NCBI GenBank assembly: GCA_022495995.1
Contig: JAFEMH010000072.1
Coordinates: forward strand, 868,001-932,000
Length of the DNA stretch: 64,000 bases
Direction: 5' to 3'
Origin: Adenophora triphylla var. japonica
Lineage: Eukaryota > Streptophyta > Magnoliopsida > Asterales > Campanulaceae
Shown: in pieces, positions 50,081 to 61,660 of the stretch
Numbering within the stretch: position 1 is the stretch's first letter
Layout of the letters: each line of letters opens with the position of its first letter
Notes under the pieces: model-generated
Database searches by the model: none
What the model saw: the letters and a program-made list of their open reading frames with translations, nothing else
What the model was told of the DNA's origin: nothing
Made by a program: the position numbers and the translations under genes

Positions 50081-50301
50081 ATGATGGATCTGCAAGGTTC
50101 AATACCACATCATGATTTAATGCTCCAAGGGCATTCCCAACCATTTCCCTCAAATGTCCAAGATAAATTGGAATCTCATTCGAATCGTTATCCTTGCAGT
50201 GATGATTCTAGTAGCGATTCTGACACTGACTCAACTTCGGATGACTCAAGTGATAGCTCAGATCAGGATGAAGACGATGCAAATGAAAATGAAGGGGGTA
50301 C
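50081..50301 (+). pseudogene. Second CACTA gene, first exon remnant
   Basis: An open frame from the ATG at 50081: a hydrophilic start, then a run rich in Ser and Asp (about residues 45-70). It follows an AG acceptor-like TTATAG at about 50065. The gypsy LTR cuts it at 50302, so the rest cannot be judged. It could be the last exon of the transposase gene or the start of the second protein that CACTA elements often encode. I do not recognise its family. Confidence 0.4.
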
Positions 50302-51901
50302 TGTGAATGTGTGCCCCAAAATTTTTGTTTATTGGAATTCACGCGAGTTTGAAGACATCCGAGTTATTTGAAAAACGGAGTCGCCACGCCATTTTGATTA
50401 CCTCAAAACTTTGAAAAAAAGGTTTTATGGGTTCGGAGGTTAAGTTACCCCTTGGGAAGAACGTTTGGCGTTCACCCAAAGTGCCTTGCCGGAGCAAGTC
50501 TCCCTAGATTTCATTAATCGTGTTTGCTTGCGTGCTTTCCTTGTGTGCATGTGTTTGAAAATAAGGGGGGGGAATGTCCCAAGTTATCTTCCGGACGTAC
50601 AAACCATTTGTTGGTTGTCGCCGGATTCCTTGGAATTTATGTATTTGGGATTATGATCCCGTCCTCATCTTATGACTTATGATCATCGCATTTTAAACCT
50701 CGGGACCCTCGGGACTTGCGTGATCGAGAGAATGACTCTCTTTTGGGTCAAAGATGAGGTTCTTTAGGAAGGAATGTCCTTAGCCCATCAATCCTACGCT
50801 TTAAGACGGTCGAGCTCGTATAGAGGCTTCATACTCATTCTTAAGCGATAATTGGAGATATAGGGTTCAAGGTTATCCTTTTCCTAAAGAAATCATGAAC
50901 CTTTAATGGAAGGAACGATGCAAAGATGAGAACTTTTACACCGGTCCGTTCCAAGGTTAGGGGAAAAGGGGAAATGCATGATAAAAATGACTCTTTAATG
51001 AAAAGATGACATTTTGGTTATAGCAAATGATGCTTTTTGATTGAAAGAAATGATCTTTATGCAAATGATGCATAAAGATAGCATTTTTATGCAAATGATG
51101 CATTAGAAAAGGGGTTTTGATGCAAAGGATGCATTTTTATTGAAAAAGATTTGATCTTTATATGCAAATGATGCATAAAGATAACATTTTTATTGGAAAA
51201 TAGGGATTTTAGGTGCAAAGGATGCACCTTTATGAAAAAGACTACATTTTTATGACAAATGAGGTCTTAATGCATGCAAAAAGGGGAAGGGGATGATAAA
51301 GATGTGATCTTTAAGCTACCAAGTCCCAAGCAAGATATATGAATGCAATGAGCAAGTATATCAATTAAAATGCAAGGTTAGGGCGTGCGAGGTTACCAAT
51401 GACTTCCTTTGCTTCTCGGGACGGAGCTAGGAGGAGAGGTCGATCTTTGGTCTTCAAGGAGGAGGGATGTAGCTTCTTGGCCTTCCTTCTTCTTCTTCTT
51501 GAATTCCCAGCAGCTTTCTTCACGTATTTCAGAGTGTATTGAGTATTTTTCTCATATATTGTGTGTGTTGAAATGGGTAGAGGAGGGCTCTATTTATAGG
51601 CAGTCCTGGATAAGGCTAATGAAGCCGTGCGGCCGCAGCCCTTCGCAAATGAGGCCGTGCGGTCTTATCCATTATGACTCAAAGCATTCTAGAACCATGC
51701 AAGGTGGCATTATTCTAGAACCTTCTCCCTAATTAAGAAAACGTGTTTTCTTAATTAGGAAGGCTCCTTACAGCCCTTATTTTAATTTGGGACTGCTTCT
51801 GGGACATTTCCTAACACTAGGAAGGTCCGGGGAATTACCGGGAAATTTACCGAAATGTCGGGAAAATTAACCTAAGGCATGAGCCGATTTGGGTACTTAC
51901 A
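50302..51901 (-). repeat. 3' LTR of the Tat-lineage element
   Basis: 1,600 bp, TGTGAATGTGTGCCCC to GGGTACTTACA. The boundary with the CACTA gene on the left is abrupt after GGGGGTAC. It is homologous to the solo LTR at 37633-39446. Confidence 0.85.
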
Positions 51902-51914
51902 GTAGCCCCTCGGC
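51902..51914 (-). promoter_or_regulatory. Polypurine tract of the Tat-lineage element
   Basis: On the minus strand GCCGAGGGGCTAC directly precedes the LTR terminus TGTAAGTACCC. This fixes the orientation and identifies 50302-51901 as the 3' LTR. Confidence 0.7.
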
Positions 51915-51954
51915 AACGTCACTTGCAAGGCGAGTGGGGTTGTCGATAGAAAAG

Positions 51955-52345
51955 GATCCGATCCGCGAATGCCGAGACGGATTGGGAGACCAAGGTGGTC
52001 GAGTGGCCGAACCTTTTGGAAGGCTACCTACGTATCCCTGAGGAATCAAGCCAGCCGTAGTTCGGGATTAGGATCCGCCGGGGAAGGAAGAAGAGAAACC
52101 GGTCTCTTGCTGGGAAAAAGAAGAGAAAATGACCTAGGAGGTCAAGCAATTGATCCTAATGGGGATATGCTAGGAGTGACCCAGGTGGTCGAATATTTGA
52201 ACTTTTATGAGGGGGCGCTTTATCACTGAGGAGTGACAAAGAAACAGGGTGACCAAAGTGGTCGAATGGCTGGACCTTTTATAAAAGGCTACCTACGTAT
52301 CCCGGAGGAATCAAGCCTGATCGTAGTTCAAGCATCACTAGATAG
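51955..52345. repeat. Two related blocks around 'ggctacctacgtatcc'
   Basis: GTGGTCGAGTGGCCG..AGGCTACCTACGTATCCC..GAGGAATCAAGCC occurs at about 51988-52055 and, in similar form, at 52257-52330. A weaker version (ggctgcctacgttcccc) is at 58280. These are non-coding blocks of the element whose role is unknown. Confidence 0.6.
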
Positions 52346-52465
52346 TTAGGAACGATGTCTAGGATCCTTGAGATTTTGACAATCTCGGAGGTCACACCGA
52401 TGAAGCTAGAGCTTATGGCGCTATCTCTTTATGACGGAGATAGAGGTAACTTAAGTTGGGAAACT

Positions 52466-52956
52466 TGAGCGTACGTCACTATTCGCGGATAGTGGTATCA
52501 CAAGTTGAAATGATTTGGGCATACGTCACTATTCGCGGATAGTGGTAGCACAATTTGAAATGACTTGGGCATACTTCACTATTCGCGGATAGTGGTAGCA
52601 CAATTTGAAATGACTTGGGCATACTTCACTATTCGCGGATAGAGGTAGCACAAGTTGGAATGACTTGGGCATACTTCACTATTCGCGGATAGAGGTAGCA
52701 CAAGTTGAAATGACTTGGGCATACTTCACTATTCGCGGATAGAGGTAGCACAAGTTGGAATGACTTGGGCATACTTCACTATTCGCGGATAGAGGTAGCA
52801 CAAGTTGGAATGACTTGGGCATACTTCACTATTCGCGGATAGAGGTAGCACAAGTTGGAATGACTTGGGCATACTTCACTATTCGCGGATAGAGGTAGCA
52901 CAAGTTGGAATGACTTGGGCATACTTCACTATTCGCGGATAGAGGTAGCACAAGTT
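52466..52956 (+). repeat. 50-bp minisatellite, about ten copies
   Basis: The unit includes CACTATTCGCGGATAGAGGT and AGCACAAGTTGGAATGACTT. The period is exactly 50 bases over most of the array; the first copies (CGTACGTCACT, ATAGTGG) differ, later ones are near identical, so it grew toward the right. Each unit contains the CGCG core of TATTCGCGGATA. Confidence 0.95.
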
Positions 52957-53339
52957 TAGAGTTCTGACAATTCGGAGGTTGTCACCTAGTGTTATCCCGT
53001 TATAACAGAATTAATCTGAGGCGACCGGGAATAAAGCTTGATTGCTAAAGAGATAAGAGATATTTTCGAAAAGATGTTATCTTGGTTAAAAGATAACGGA
53101 AATTGCATGCCCAAGTGGAAGGTCCAGGGCGGATTGTAATTTCGCCGTAGCGAATGAGGCCGCCCTGCATGAGATGGAGAAAAGAAGCCGTACGGCTAGA
53201 GACCTGCTTTTTCCATTATTTAAAATCAGGTTTTGAACGGGCATTGGGCACTTGTTGCCGCCCACTTCAGCCGAGAGAGAGAAGAGAGAGAGAGAATTTC
53301 GAAATTCTTCAACCCCTTTTTGCTTCCCTTTGATTTGAG

Positions 53340-55912
53340 ATGGATCCGGAGGGCAATCCCATACCGAGGCAAGCAAGGAGAAACATCTCGGCGGCCGCGA
53401 GAAGGAGGAGGAAGGAGCTCGTGCGGACGGAGAGGAAGTATGACTTCCTTACGCCTCCATCGGAGCTTTACCCGGGGAGAAGGGAGCACAAATCGACGAA
53501 CCCGCGATCGGTTGGGGTAAGCATTCTCATTTTGCTCAAATCCGATGATTTTGCTTGATTTTTGAATGATTTAGGGCTTGACCCGAATTATAGGATTTTG
53601 AATGATTTTTTTGAATGATTTTGAGATGCATGAACAACCTATGAGGCTAAGAATGTGCAATGTGCAATTTTATTTGATGAAAATTATGAGAATGACTCAC
53701 TTTTTTCTCGCAAAATGAAGTAAGAATGAGAATTTTTTTCAAAATATGAGATGAAGTTCTTGCCTTGTGCTAGAACTAGGTCAAAATTCTGATTTTCAAT
53801 GAGAAAACATGATTTTGAAAATGATTCATGCATGCCATTTTTTTTTTGAAAGAATAATGCTTATGTGCAAAAAATTGTGATTTTGTGCTTTAGGAAAGCA
53901 ATGACGCGTTTCAAGTGATGAAAGACACGTTTTTTGATGCAAAAGATATGCTAGAAAAACTTTTATGAATGATTTTCTTTTGAAAATATGTGCACTTTTG
54001 AATATATGCATGCTTTTGAAATGATATGAAGGACTGACGCTTCTTTTTGATGTGCTTGTCTACAGGAGAACAAGTCTAGAGGACCGTCGGAGATTGCGCT
54101 TAAGCTGCAGAGGATGCCGGATTTTGAGAAGAATGGGGCAAATCCCAAGCAATGGTGAGGGCTACCGGCCCGGATGCATTTGTAGAGGCCATCGGCAGGT
54201 GTCCACATCACCTCTAAGAGCAAGGGCTTGGTCCAGCCCTTTCGAGTTCCTCGTGGGACAAGACACATAGCTTTCACCCGAGCCGGGAGAGCCGACAGTG
54301 ACTCCCGCCGATTTCACGCCTATTACGGGCCTACAGCTCACCGGGAGGCCCGTGACTTGGAGAGACCATATTACCGCCGAGGAGTTCCTGTGCTTTGGTC
54401 GGATTTGAGCCGATTCCCAAGGGGCCGGGGATGGAGACACGGAATGTCGAGGTGGCAGTCGTACTTGCATGCGTAACTTTGCCGCTAATGATGTGATCGC
54501 CCAGCCACCGGCTAGAGCATTCATATGGTTGATGCTATCACCACCATTTTTGCTAATTCTCGGGACACTAGCTATGACTTGCCTCCTCGACTCTCCTGAG
54601 GATGTGGATGGGATAGGGACGGTCTCTTGGGGAGAGGCCGGATTGGCGGAGTTGTACTTCTCGTTGGACATGTACAATAACAAAGCCGCTTCCATGGACC
54701 GCTTCTCATTTGCCCTCGAGGTAGTCTCCTTTTTTTCTTTTCTTTTCCGTCTTGAGACTTTTATAAGAGAGAAAATGACCTTTGATGTTTTGAACATGCA
54801 GCCTGGTTTTGCGAGGTGATCGGGTTCTTCCCTTGGAACCAGCAGAGTGATGTCACCATCTTCCCCGCTATGGTTCGCCGGAGGGGAGATGCGAGAGATA
54901 AATTCACTGGGAAGACCCGATTACCTTCGACTACAAAATGGTGAGGCCGGTCATCAGTGGATGGGCACGACGGAGTGGACTTCTACCCCGGGGCGTGTAT
55001 CCAGAGATTTTGCCGGGAGATGCCATCGAGGTGACGAGGCAGCAGGAGGTGGCTCACTGTGGCCGACATGTGATGTCATTTACTTGGGGGACCGCTCGAG
55101 GCAAAGATGGCCATGTTCCCTCCACTAGATGCCATTACTCCTTCGATCCTCCAAAGACGGATGCCGCAGCCTGTGGACCGGCCGAGGATGAGATTGCTAG
55201 GTACCAGTGCGCGTGGTCGCAGAGGAGTATTTTGACATGGACACCCCTACGCCGTGTTTGTGGAGCGCCCGAGGACGCCACGTGCTAGTGAAGCCGGCGG
55301 TCACTCAGTGGATATGGGGAGGATGAGCCTATCGACCCGCCGATCCCTCCCCGCGCATCCGTCCTATGTGATCCATGGAGTGCCGAGGAGGATGAGGATA
55401 CCTGTCCCCGATGCTAGGGAGCCCCAAGACACCTTGCCGCCCGATAGCACCGTAAGTGTACTCTTAGGGTCTTATTCCCTTTTAGCTTTCGCATTTTCTC
55501 GCTTTTTGCAATTTTCTCGAGATTTTCTCCGAGATTTTTCTCTTCTTTTTCTCGTGTTCCACTTCGCACTTACGATAGGCCGGTCGTGCAGAATAGGGGC
55601 CGGAAGGACATGTGCCGGCCTCTTCTCGAGGAAGCCGGCCTCGCGCTTCGAAGGCGCAGCTGATGCACAGGAGCTCGGGCGCAAGAGACGGCACGTCTGG
55701 GGCACAGCGTCTACCTCATCGGCCTCGAGTACTCTTCCAAAGGCCATGCCTCGGGGCGGGGACCCAACGCCGACATTCTCGGGAGCAAACTGGCCGAGTA
55801 CGGGCACGATAATGTCCATTTGTCCGACTTGAGCGACCAGGAGGACCTGATGAGGGAGGCTAGCATCTATGAGCTGAGCAGCGATGAAGATGAAGAAGAA
55901 TCGGAGGCCTAG
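53340..55912 (+). pseudogene. Antisense gene A of the Tat-lineage element (plant mobile domain-like?)
   Basis: Runs opposite to gag-pol. Exon 1 is 53340-53516 (59 codons, strongly basic: MDPEGNPIPRQARRN, then AAARRRRKEL) and ends GTTGGG|GTAAGC; an acceptor CTACAG lies at about 54065. Later GC-rich exons are in broken frames. An end with an acidic tail (SSDEDEEESEA) and TAG is at 55912. The layout (small basic start, introns, tryptophan- and arginine-rich body) resembles plant mobile domain genes that are known as passengers of Tat elements, but I could not align a full domain. Decay is clear from the frame breaks after the acceptor. Confidence 0.45.
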
Positions 55913-56432
55913 GAGGTCTCTAGAGTAGATTTGGAACGAAAACAAACAGTGAACAATTTTTTATGCACAACTTGTTTATTTTTTGCTTTATTTGGGCGCC
56001 GATGGGGCGAAAACATTGTATTTACATTTTATTTGCTTTTCTAATTCATGATTTTTCAATTTGCATATTATCCGAGCCTTGGGGCGACTTTTTTGCTTGG
56101 AATTGGGGCTCAAACTGGGCCAAAATGATTTATAATGGTGTATAAATGCTTGAATGGCTTCGGATATGTTTCGTACAGTGTTTTGGTTGAAAAAGTGGGG
56201 TGAAAACTCCCTTGGGCAGCAACTTTGGTTGCCGCAGAATTTTTTCGCAGAGGGCTAATGTAGCCGTGCGGCATGGCCTTGAGGGCAAATGAAGCCGTGC
56301 GGCTAACAGCCTGTCTCGAGCCGGTTATTTTCTCGAATAAAAGCAAGGCTTGGCCATTTCATTTCATTTTCACTCTAGACTTGTCCCAATTGTTCCTGAG
56401 CATATTTTGGACCTAAAAGCACCATCTTTGAA

Positions 56433-58000
56433 CACTTTGCGATGGAGAAGCCCGTTAGATTGCAAAGGGGGAAGCGAGACCATTTTCTATCCGGTCTTCA
56501 ATCTTGGGCGAGACATAACTTCCAAAATCACAAGGGACTCGCTTGATTCTTCCTTCAAGATCAAGTCTTTATGGCATTTGAGGGATCTCCCGCCCGATTG
56601 GGATCTCGTTGAGAGCCGCAAAGAAAGTTCGGGACGTCCGGAGACATGTTTATTGCTTTTCTTACAACGAAATCGTCCCAACGCACGAAGACTTCGTAGC
56701 CTTGATTGGGGGTCCCGAGACCGAGGCTATATCTATTCCGCTGATCGGAGACGTGCCGGTGACGGTAAAGCTTGCATCTTTTCTCGCAGATTCCTTTGGG
56801 AGAGGCCGAGAGGATGATGGTAGCCCTGATAGGATTGACCTTTCGATATCCCGGCAAGTTTGGGTCTCCGCATATGGCCGCGACCACGGTGGCTATGGAT
56901 GCTTTCATTCTCTCGCGTATTCTCTATTTTGTTCACCGCCGAGTCCGTGGGGATCGTCATAGTGGCCTCTTGGACATGGTCGAGACTGCAGGCCGGGAAG
57001 GATATTGTCCCGCCGGTTTTGGGAGAGACATTTCATGGGATCGATAGGATGGCTCAGGAGACCGTTTCATGAGGTCCGGAGTCCGGCTATGTTGACTCGC
57101 TGGCCGCAGGAGAGGCTCGGGCTTTGCCTGGCTTTGCCGACTCTGCCCTTGGGTGATTTCTGAGAGGTGCACCTAGGCAACAGAACAGGTAGCCGGGAGC
57201 CGATGATGGCTAGGCTATCCACTTCGGACATCCGTTGGTGGATACCACACCGGAGGTTGCGCATCAGAGGATATTTCAGAGTCTTATGTCGCGAGGGTTC
57301 CAGTGATTCTCGCCGGGTCGTCCTTCTACATACCCCGCTTGGTATCCAGCAGCTTGGGGCTTTACAGAGCCATTGAGTGATTGGGAGGACATCCGGACCA
57401 TGGAGGTGGTGTCATTGGATATGAGAGATCCAAACAGCCTCTCTTTCTTCTCGAGGGCTTGGACACATACGCTTTCCCACCTGTGGCTATCTTCGTGAGC
57501 AGAAGAGCACCATCTTGACCACCGTCTACTTGACCGGTACGAGAGGGAGATGGGAGCGACTCAAAGTTATCTTGGAGGATAGACGTCGAGCTTTATTGGG
57601 AGCCGATCGTGACTCGAGTAGGACTCGAGGGAGACCGAGGCTAAGGCGAGTTGCCATAACCAATCAGGTGACTTGGTCGAGATATGGAGGCTCTGCAAGA
57701 GATTGTCCGAGGTCGCTCCTTTGACCGAGGCTCGCAGGGAGGAGGTGCGGACTCGTGCTCGTATAGAGAGAGCACTCATTGACACGGGGTTGGTAGAGGC
57801 TCCAAATGAGGATACCGCAGGTCGGGATGAGGGATACCGACATTATTGAGAAGAAAAGGAAGAAGACTCGACGAGGCCGAGGAAAAGGGAAGAAGATCGA
57901 AGAAGACTCAAATAATGACGACCGACAAGTCTTTTCTCAAGATCCTCTTATTGCCATTTGCAAACACATTAGTTTATTTAGGCATTTTATTGTATTTTAG
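56433..58000 (+). pseudogene. Antisense gene B of the Tat-lineage element (plant mobile domain-like)
   Basis: Begins ATGGAGAAGCCCGTTAG at 56433. Two overlapping frames (56350-56817 and 56609-56962) together carry SSFKIKSLWHLRDLPPDWDL and NEIVPTHEDFVALIGGPE, which look like the W..L and PTxEDF blocks of plant mobile domain and DUF7745-type proteins. A frameshift lies between them near 56620. The tail at 57806-58000 is highly basic (KKRKKTRRGRGKGKK), like a nuclear signal. The gene is broken, and its relation to gene A (second gene or second part of the same gene) is open. Confidence 0.5.
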
Positions 58001-58438
58001 ATCTTTTTAGCAGTTAGCAGAGTTAAGAGGTAGACCGTGCTTGAACTCATCAAGAAGTTTTTAACTTGTAATGAACAAGAAATATTATCTTAGTAATTAA
58101 TCAAGACACATTTCATGGAAATTCAAATGTCTTTATTGATTGGGACCCGTTTTATGAAAACTGAAATACCCTTTAATATTTAGGACGCACTTCATGGAAG
58201 CTTAATCGTCCTTTTTATTACTTAGGACGCATTTCATGGAAACTTAATCGTCCTTTTTATTATTTAGACCGAACCATATATGGCTGCCTACGTTCCCCTT
58301 TTACAAGAAAGGCTAAGGGGCTCAGTCTTCGTAGTTCATTCGGTGAACCAAAAAATTTTTTTTTATGTGCAAACTCGTCTTTTGCCTAGACCGCCCTTTT
58401 TGGGGTTTTCAGCTTAGCCGGGCATTACTCTTTTGCAC

Positions 58439-58440
<2 letters not shown>
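58001..58440. other. Spacer between the antisense genes and pol
   Basis: Contains three near repeats of AGGACGCATTTCATGGAAAC-TTAATCGTCC at 58100-58260, the block ggctgcctacgttcccc, and a first copy of TTTTGCCTAGACCGCCCTTT that recurs at 58500. No gene. Confidence 0.55.
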
Positions 58441-58441
<1 letters not shown>

Positions 58442-58484
<43 letters not shown>

Positions 58485-58585
58485 TATGTGCAACCCCGTC
58501 TTTTGCCTAGACCGCCCTTTTTGGGGTTTTCACTTAGCCGGGTATTACTCTTTTTGCACTTTTTTTTTTTTTTTTTTTTTTTTTT
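58442..58585. repeat. Duplicated block with long poly-T runs
   Basis: Poly-T of about 38 at 58443-58480 and about 26 at 58560-58585, each preceded by the same roughly 80-base segment (gtcttttgcctagaccgccc to tactctttttgcac), i.e. a tandem duplication with expanded T tails. Confidence 0.85.
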
Positions 58586-58599
58586 ATCGTACATAGTAT

Positions 58600-60300
58600 C
58601 TTCTGAGTTTATCACCGTTGACCGGGTGGACAAAGGGATTGCCATCCAAGTCTCGCAAGCTTCATTGCTCCTCCCGACAAGCATTTTCTCGCACCACATA
58701 AGGGCCGATCCAGACGGGTTCCCATTTTCCTGTGGGGTTGTCTCTCGGTAGGGCTTTACTTTCAGCACTAAGTCGCCCTTCTGATATCTCCGGCCTTGAC
58801 CTTTATCAAACGCTCCGGCCATTCGCCTCCGGTAGGCTCGGGTGTGTTCCATGGCTTTTAGCCTTCTCTCGTCAAGGTGGCTAACTCATCATGCCGGCCG
58901 CGCAACCATTCCACTTCATTGACACTGTTTTCCAGAGGACCCTTAATGACGGGATTTCCAACTCCACCGGTAACACCGCTTCCATCCCGTAAGTTAGGCA
59001 AAAGGAGTTTCTCCCGTGGCCGTTCGACAGACGTTCGTAGCCCCGCAGTGCTAGGTGCAGCTTTTCGGGCCAATCACGACCACGGGTGGCCATCTTCCCG
59101 ATGATCCGCTCGAGTGTCTTATTAGCAAACTTCCACGGCTCCATTGGTTTCGAGGTCCGTACGGACGACTTGTGGCGAGTAACTCGACTCGACAGCTAGC
59201 CTATCGCAGCCTTCCTTCGAAGTGTGACCCATTATCGAAATGATCTCGTTGGGCACCCCATATCTCGCACATTATGTTTTCTTTGATGAACCGGGCCACT
59301 TTTCTCGGAAGTGAGGACCTTGTAGGACTTGGCCTCTACCCACTTTGTGAAGTAGTCAATGGCTACCAACACGAACTCGTGCCCATTGCTTCCCGCCGGG
59401 ATATTTTCCCTATCACGTCAATGCCCCAAGTTGCAAACGGCCAAGGAGTCGTCATGCAAGATGTGTCATGAGGTGGGAGATGGTTGAGGTTGGCAAACCG
59501 CCGGCATTTGTCGCAGTTCGGACGTGTTGAACGCAACCGCTTCCATGGAGATCCAAGAGTAACCCATTCTCGAGGATCACTTGCATCGTGGCTCGGCATT
59601 CATGTGAGGACCGCAGGGACCATTGTGGACTTCGGTCATCAACTCTCCGGCTCTTTCTTGAGTGACACATAAGAGGAGTGGTCCTTGATACCGCTTCTTG
59701 TATAGGTTGCCTCCTAGAATGACATAATGAGAAGCCAACCTTTTCGTGGCTTGTAAGCTCTGGCTCGATACCTTCTTTTGGTCTACCTTCTTCGTCTCCG
59801 AAAGCCGACTCTCCGTCTTTGAGGAATTGGTAACTGATTGTACCAAGGTTCCTTTATAGGCTCGGGTCCCAGTGTCCACTTCACAACAGTAAAGTCAGCT
59901 TCTCTTCTACCCACTCAAGGGCTTTATGGCTTTTCCCTGTGGATCTCTACCAATGAGGCTAGAGTAGCTAGGGCATCTCGCGAATCTGCTCTTTTCCCTC
60001 GGCAAGTAGTGGAAAGTCACTTCTCTCGAACCGTCCAAATAACTCCTCCATACGGGCATGATACCGTTGTAGATTAGGGTCCACGCCTTCCACTTGTTGG
60101 AGACTTGGTTGATGATCGTGGCCGAGTCTCCGTAAACTTCGAGCTCCTTGACATTTCTTTCTAAGGCAGCCTCCAAACCAAAGAATGCAGCTTCATACTC
60201 TGCGACATTGTTCGTGGCAGAAAGTTCAACTTGAGGGCTATGGGGGTATGCTCATCTTTCGGATCGACCAATAGCATTCCTACACCATTTCCTCTTTGTT
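58600..60300 (-). pseudogene. Tat-lineage archaeal-type RNase H and integrase
   Basis: A second RNase H: 60176-59907 shows EAALERNVKELEVYGDSATIINQ, as in the archaeal-type domain acquired by Tat elements. Integrase: zinc-binding part 59650-59440 with EVHNGPCGPHM and CDKCRRFAN, core start WGIDVIGKI near 59410, later core 59144-58881 (NKTLERIIGKMA), and a C-terminal RRYQKGDLVLKV at about 58790. Frames change between these pieces, so no full-length protein is encoded. The order (aRNH, then integrase) is gypsy. Confidence 0.8.
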
Positions 60301-61660
60301 AGCGGCTCCGTCAAAGAACAATTGCCATCTATTTTCGTGCTCAACCGCAAAGATCCCTTCATCCGGAAATTGGGGTTCGTGCCCTCTGTCTTCATTACTC
60401 GGGAAATTCGCCAGGATGATCTCGACAATGCTTGACCCTTGATGGCCTTTCTGGTCACATAGTTGATGTCGTATTCGCCAAGAAGAAGGACCACTTCGCT
60501 AAACGCATCGAGAGGGAAGGCTTGTCAAAGATGTACTTGATGGGGTCCATTTTCGAGACCAAATTCACAGGTGGGCTTCGCATATAATGCTTCAACTTGC
60601 CGACTACCTGCACTCGCCCCGCACAAGTCTTTTCACATGCCGAGTAATTGAGCTCACTCCCGTAGCTTCCGCCGACAAAGTAAATGGCATTTTCTACCCG
60701 AGAGTCTTTCTTCTCGAGCAAGCATAGCCCCAACCGCCGTGTTCTGTGGATGCTGAGATAGAGCAAGAGGCTTCGTCTATGTGGGGGCATAGTACCTGGG
60801 ATGTACTAAGTATGCCTTGATCTGGTCAAAGGCATCTTGGCATTCTTCGGTCCATTCTCGTGTCCACATTCTTCTTCATGAGCTTGAAGATGGGCTCGCA
60901 CATAGTGGTCAACCGATTGACGAAACGGCCGATGTACCGCAATTTACCCATGAAGCTCTTGACTTCGTCCGGGTTTGAGGTGGCCTCATATCCATGATAG
61001 CTTTGATCTTTCTGGGGTCAACTTCTATACCTCGCTCCGTGACCATGTACCCGAGCACTTTTCCCTTGTCACTCCGAAGGTGCATTTGGCAGTGGTTTAG
61101 TCTCATGGAATGCCGTCTCGCCTCTCAAAGAATTTTCGTAGGTCAACAAAGTGTCGCCCACCTTCTCCTTTGGAGTGGATTATCATGTCGTCTACGTAGA
61201 CCTCAATCTCCTTGTGGATCATGTCATGAAAAAGTGCGGTCGCCGCCCTTTCGTAAGTAGCCCCGCATTCTTGAGCCCGAATGGCATTACCGTATAACAA
61301 GAGGTTCCCCACGGTGTGGTGAAGGCCGTCTTTTCTTGGTCTTCCTCGGCCATCTTGATCTCGGTTGTAGCTCGCAAACCATCAACGAAGGATTTGACTT
61401 CGTAGTTGGCGTGGAGTCCACCAGATGTCTATGTTTGGCGTAGGGTAGTCGTCTTTGGGGCCGGCCTTGTTCGCATCTCGGAAATCCACACAAAGCCGCA
61501 CCTTCCCATTGGCCTTGGTTACGGTCACGATGTTGGACAACCATGTCGGGTATTCAATAACTCGATGAACCCTACCCGCAGTAGCTTCTCAATTTCTTCT
61601 TTGACCTCGTAGAGACCATTCCGGCTTGATCTTTCTCGCTGCTTTACCGGCTTAGCATCC
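60301..61660 (-). pseudogene. Tat-lineage reverse transcriptase and RNase H
   Basis: RT core near 61510-61400 reads VRLCVDFRDANKAG in one frame, YVDDMI is at 61198-61184 and LNHCQMHLRSDKGKVLGYMV lies at 61100-61040. RNase H follows at 60790-60300. Frames shift at least four times. The YVDD motif itself is intact. Confidence 0.85.

Larger units (their letters stand above)
42713..50301 (+). mobile_element. Transposase-bearing CACTA element, left part
   Basis: The left terminus CACTACAAGAAAAATGG lies at 42713, followed by a subterminal array of CCGGCACTTTT-AAAAGTGCC palindromes. Downstream on the same strand is a TNP2-type transposase gene and the start of a second gene. The right end is not seen because a gypsy element interrupts it at 50302 and continues past the window. 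Confidence 0.85.

Noticed and set aside
52466..52956. CRISPR-like array
   Set aside because: The 50-base units are contiguous with no unique spacers, in a plant retroelement; it is a minisatellite.
58365..58751. Phe-rich and Lys-rich frames
   Set aside because: They arise from the poly-T runs; the true content is the end of integrase on the minus strand and a tandem duplication.
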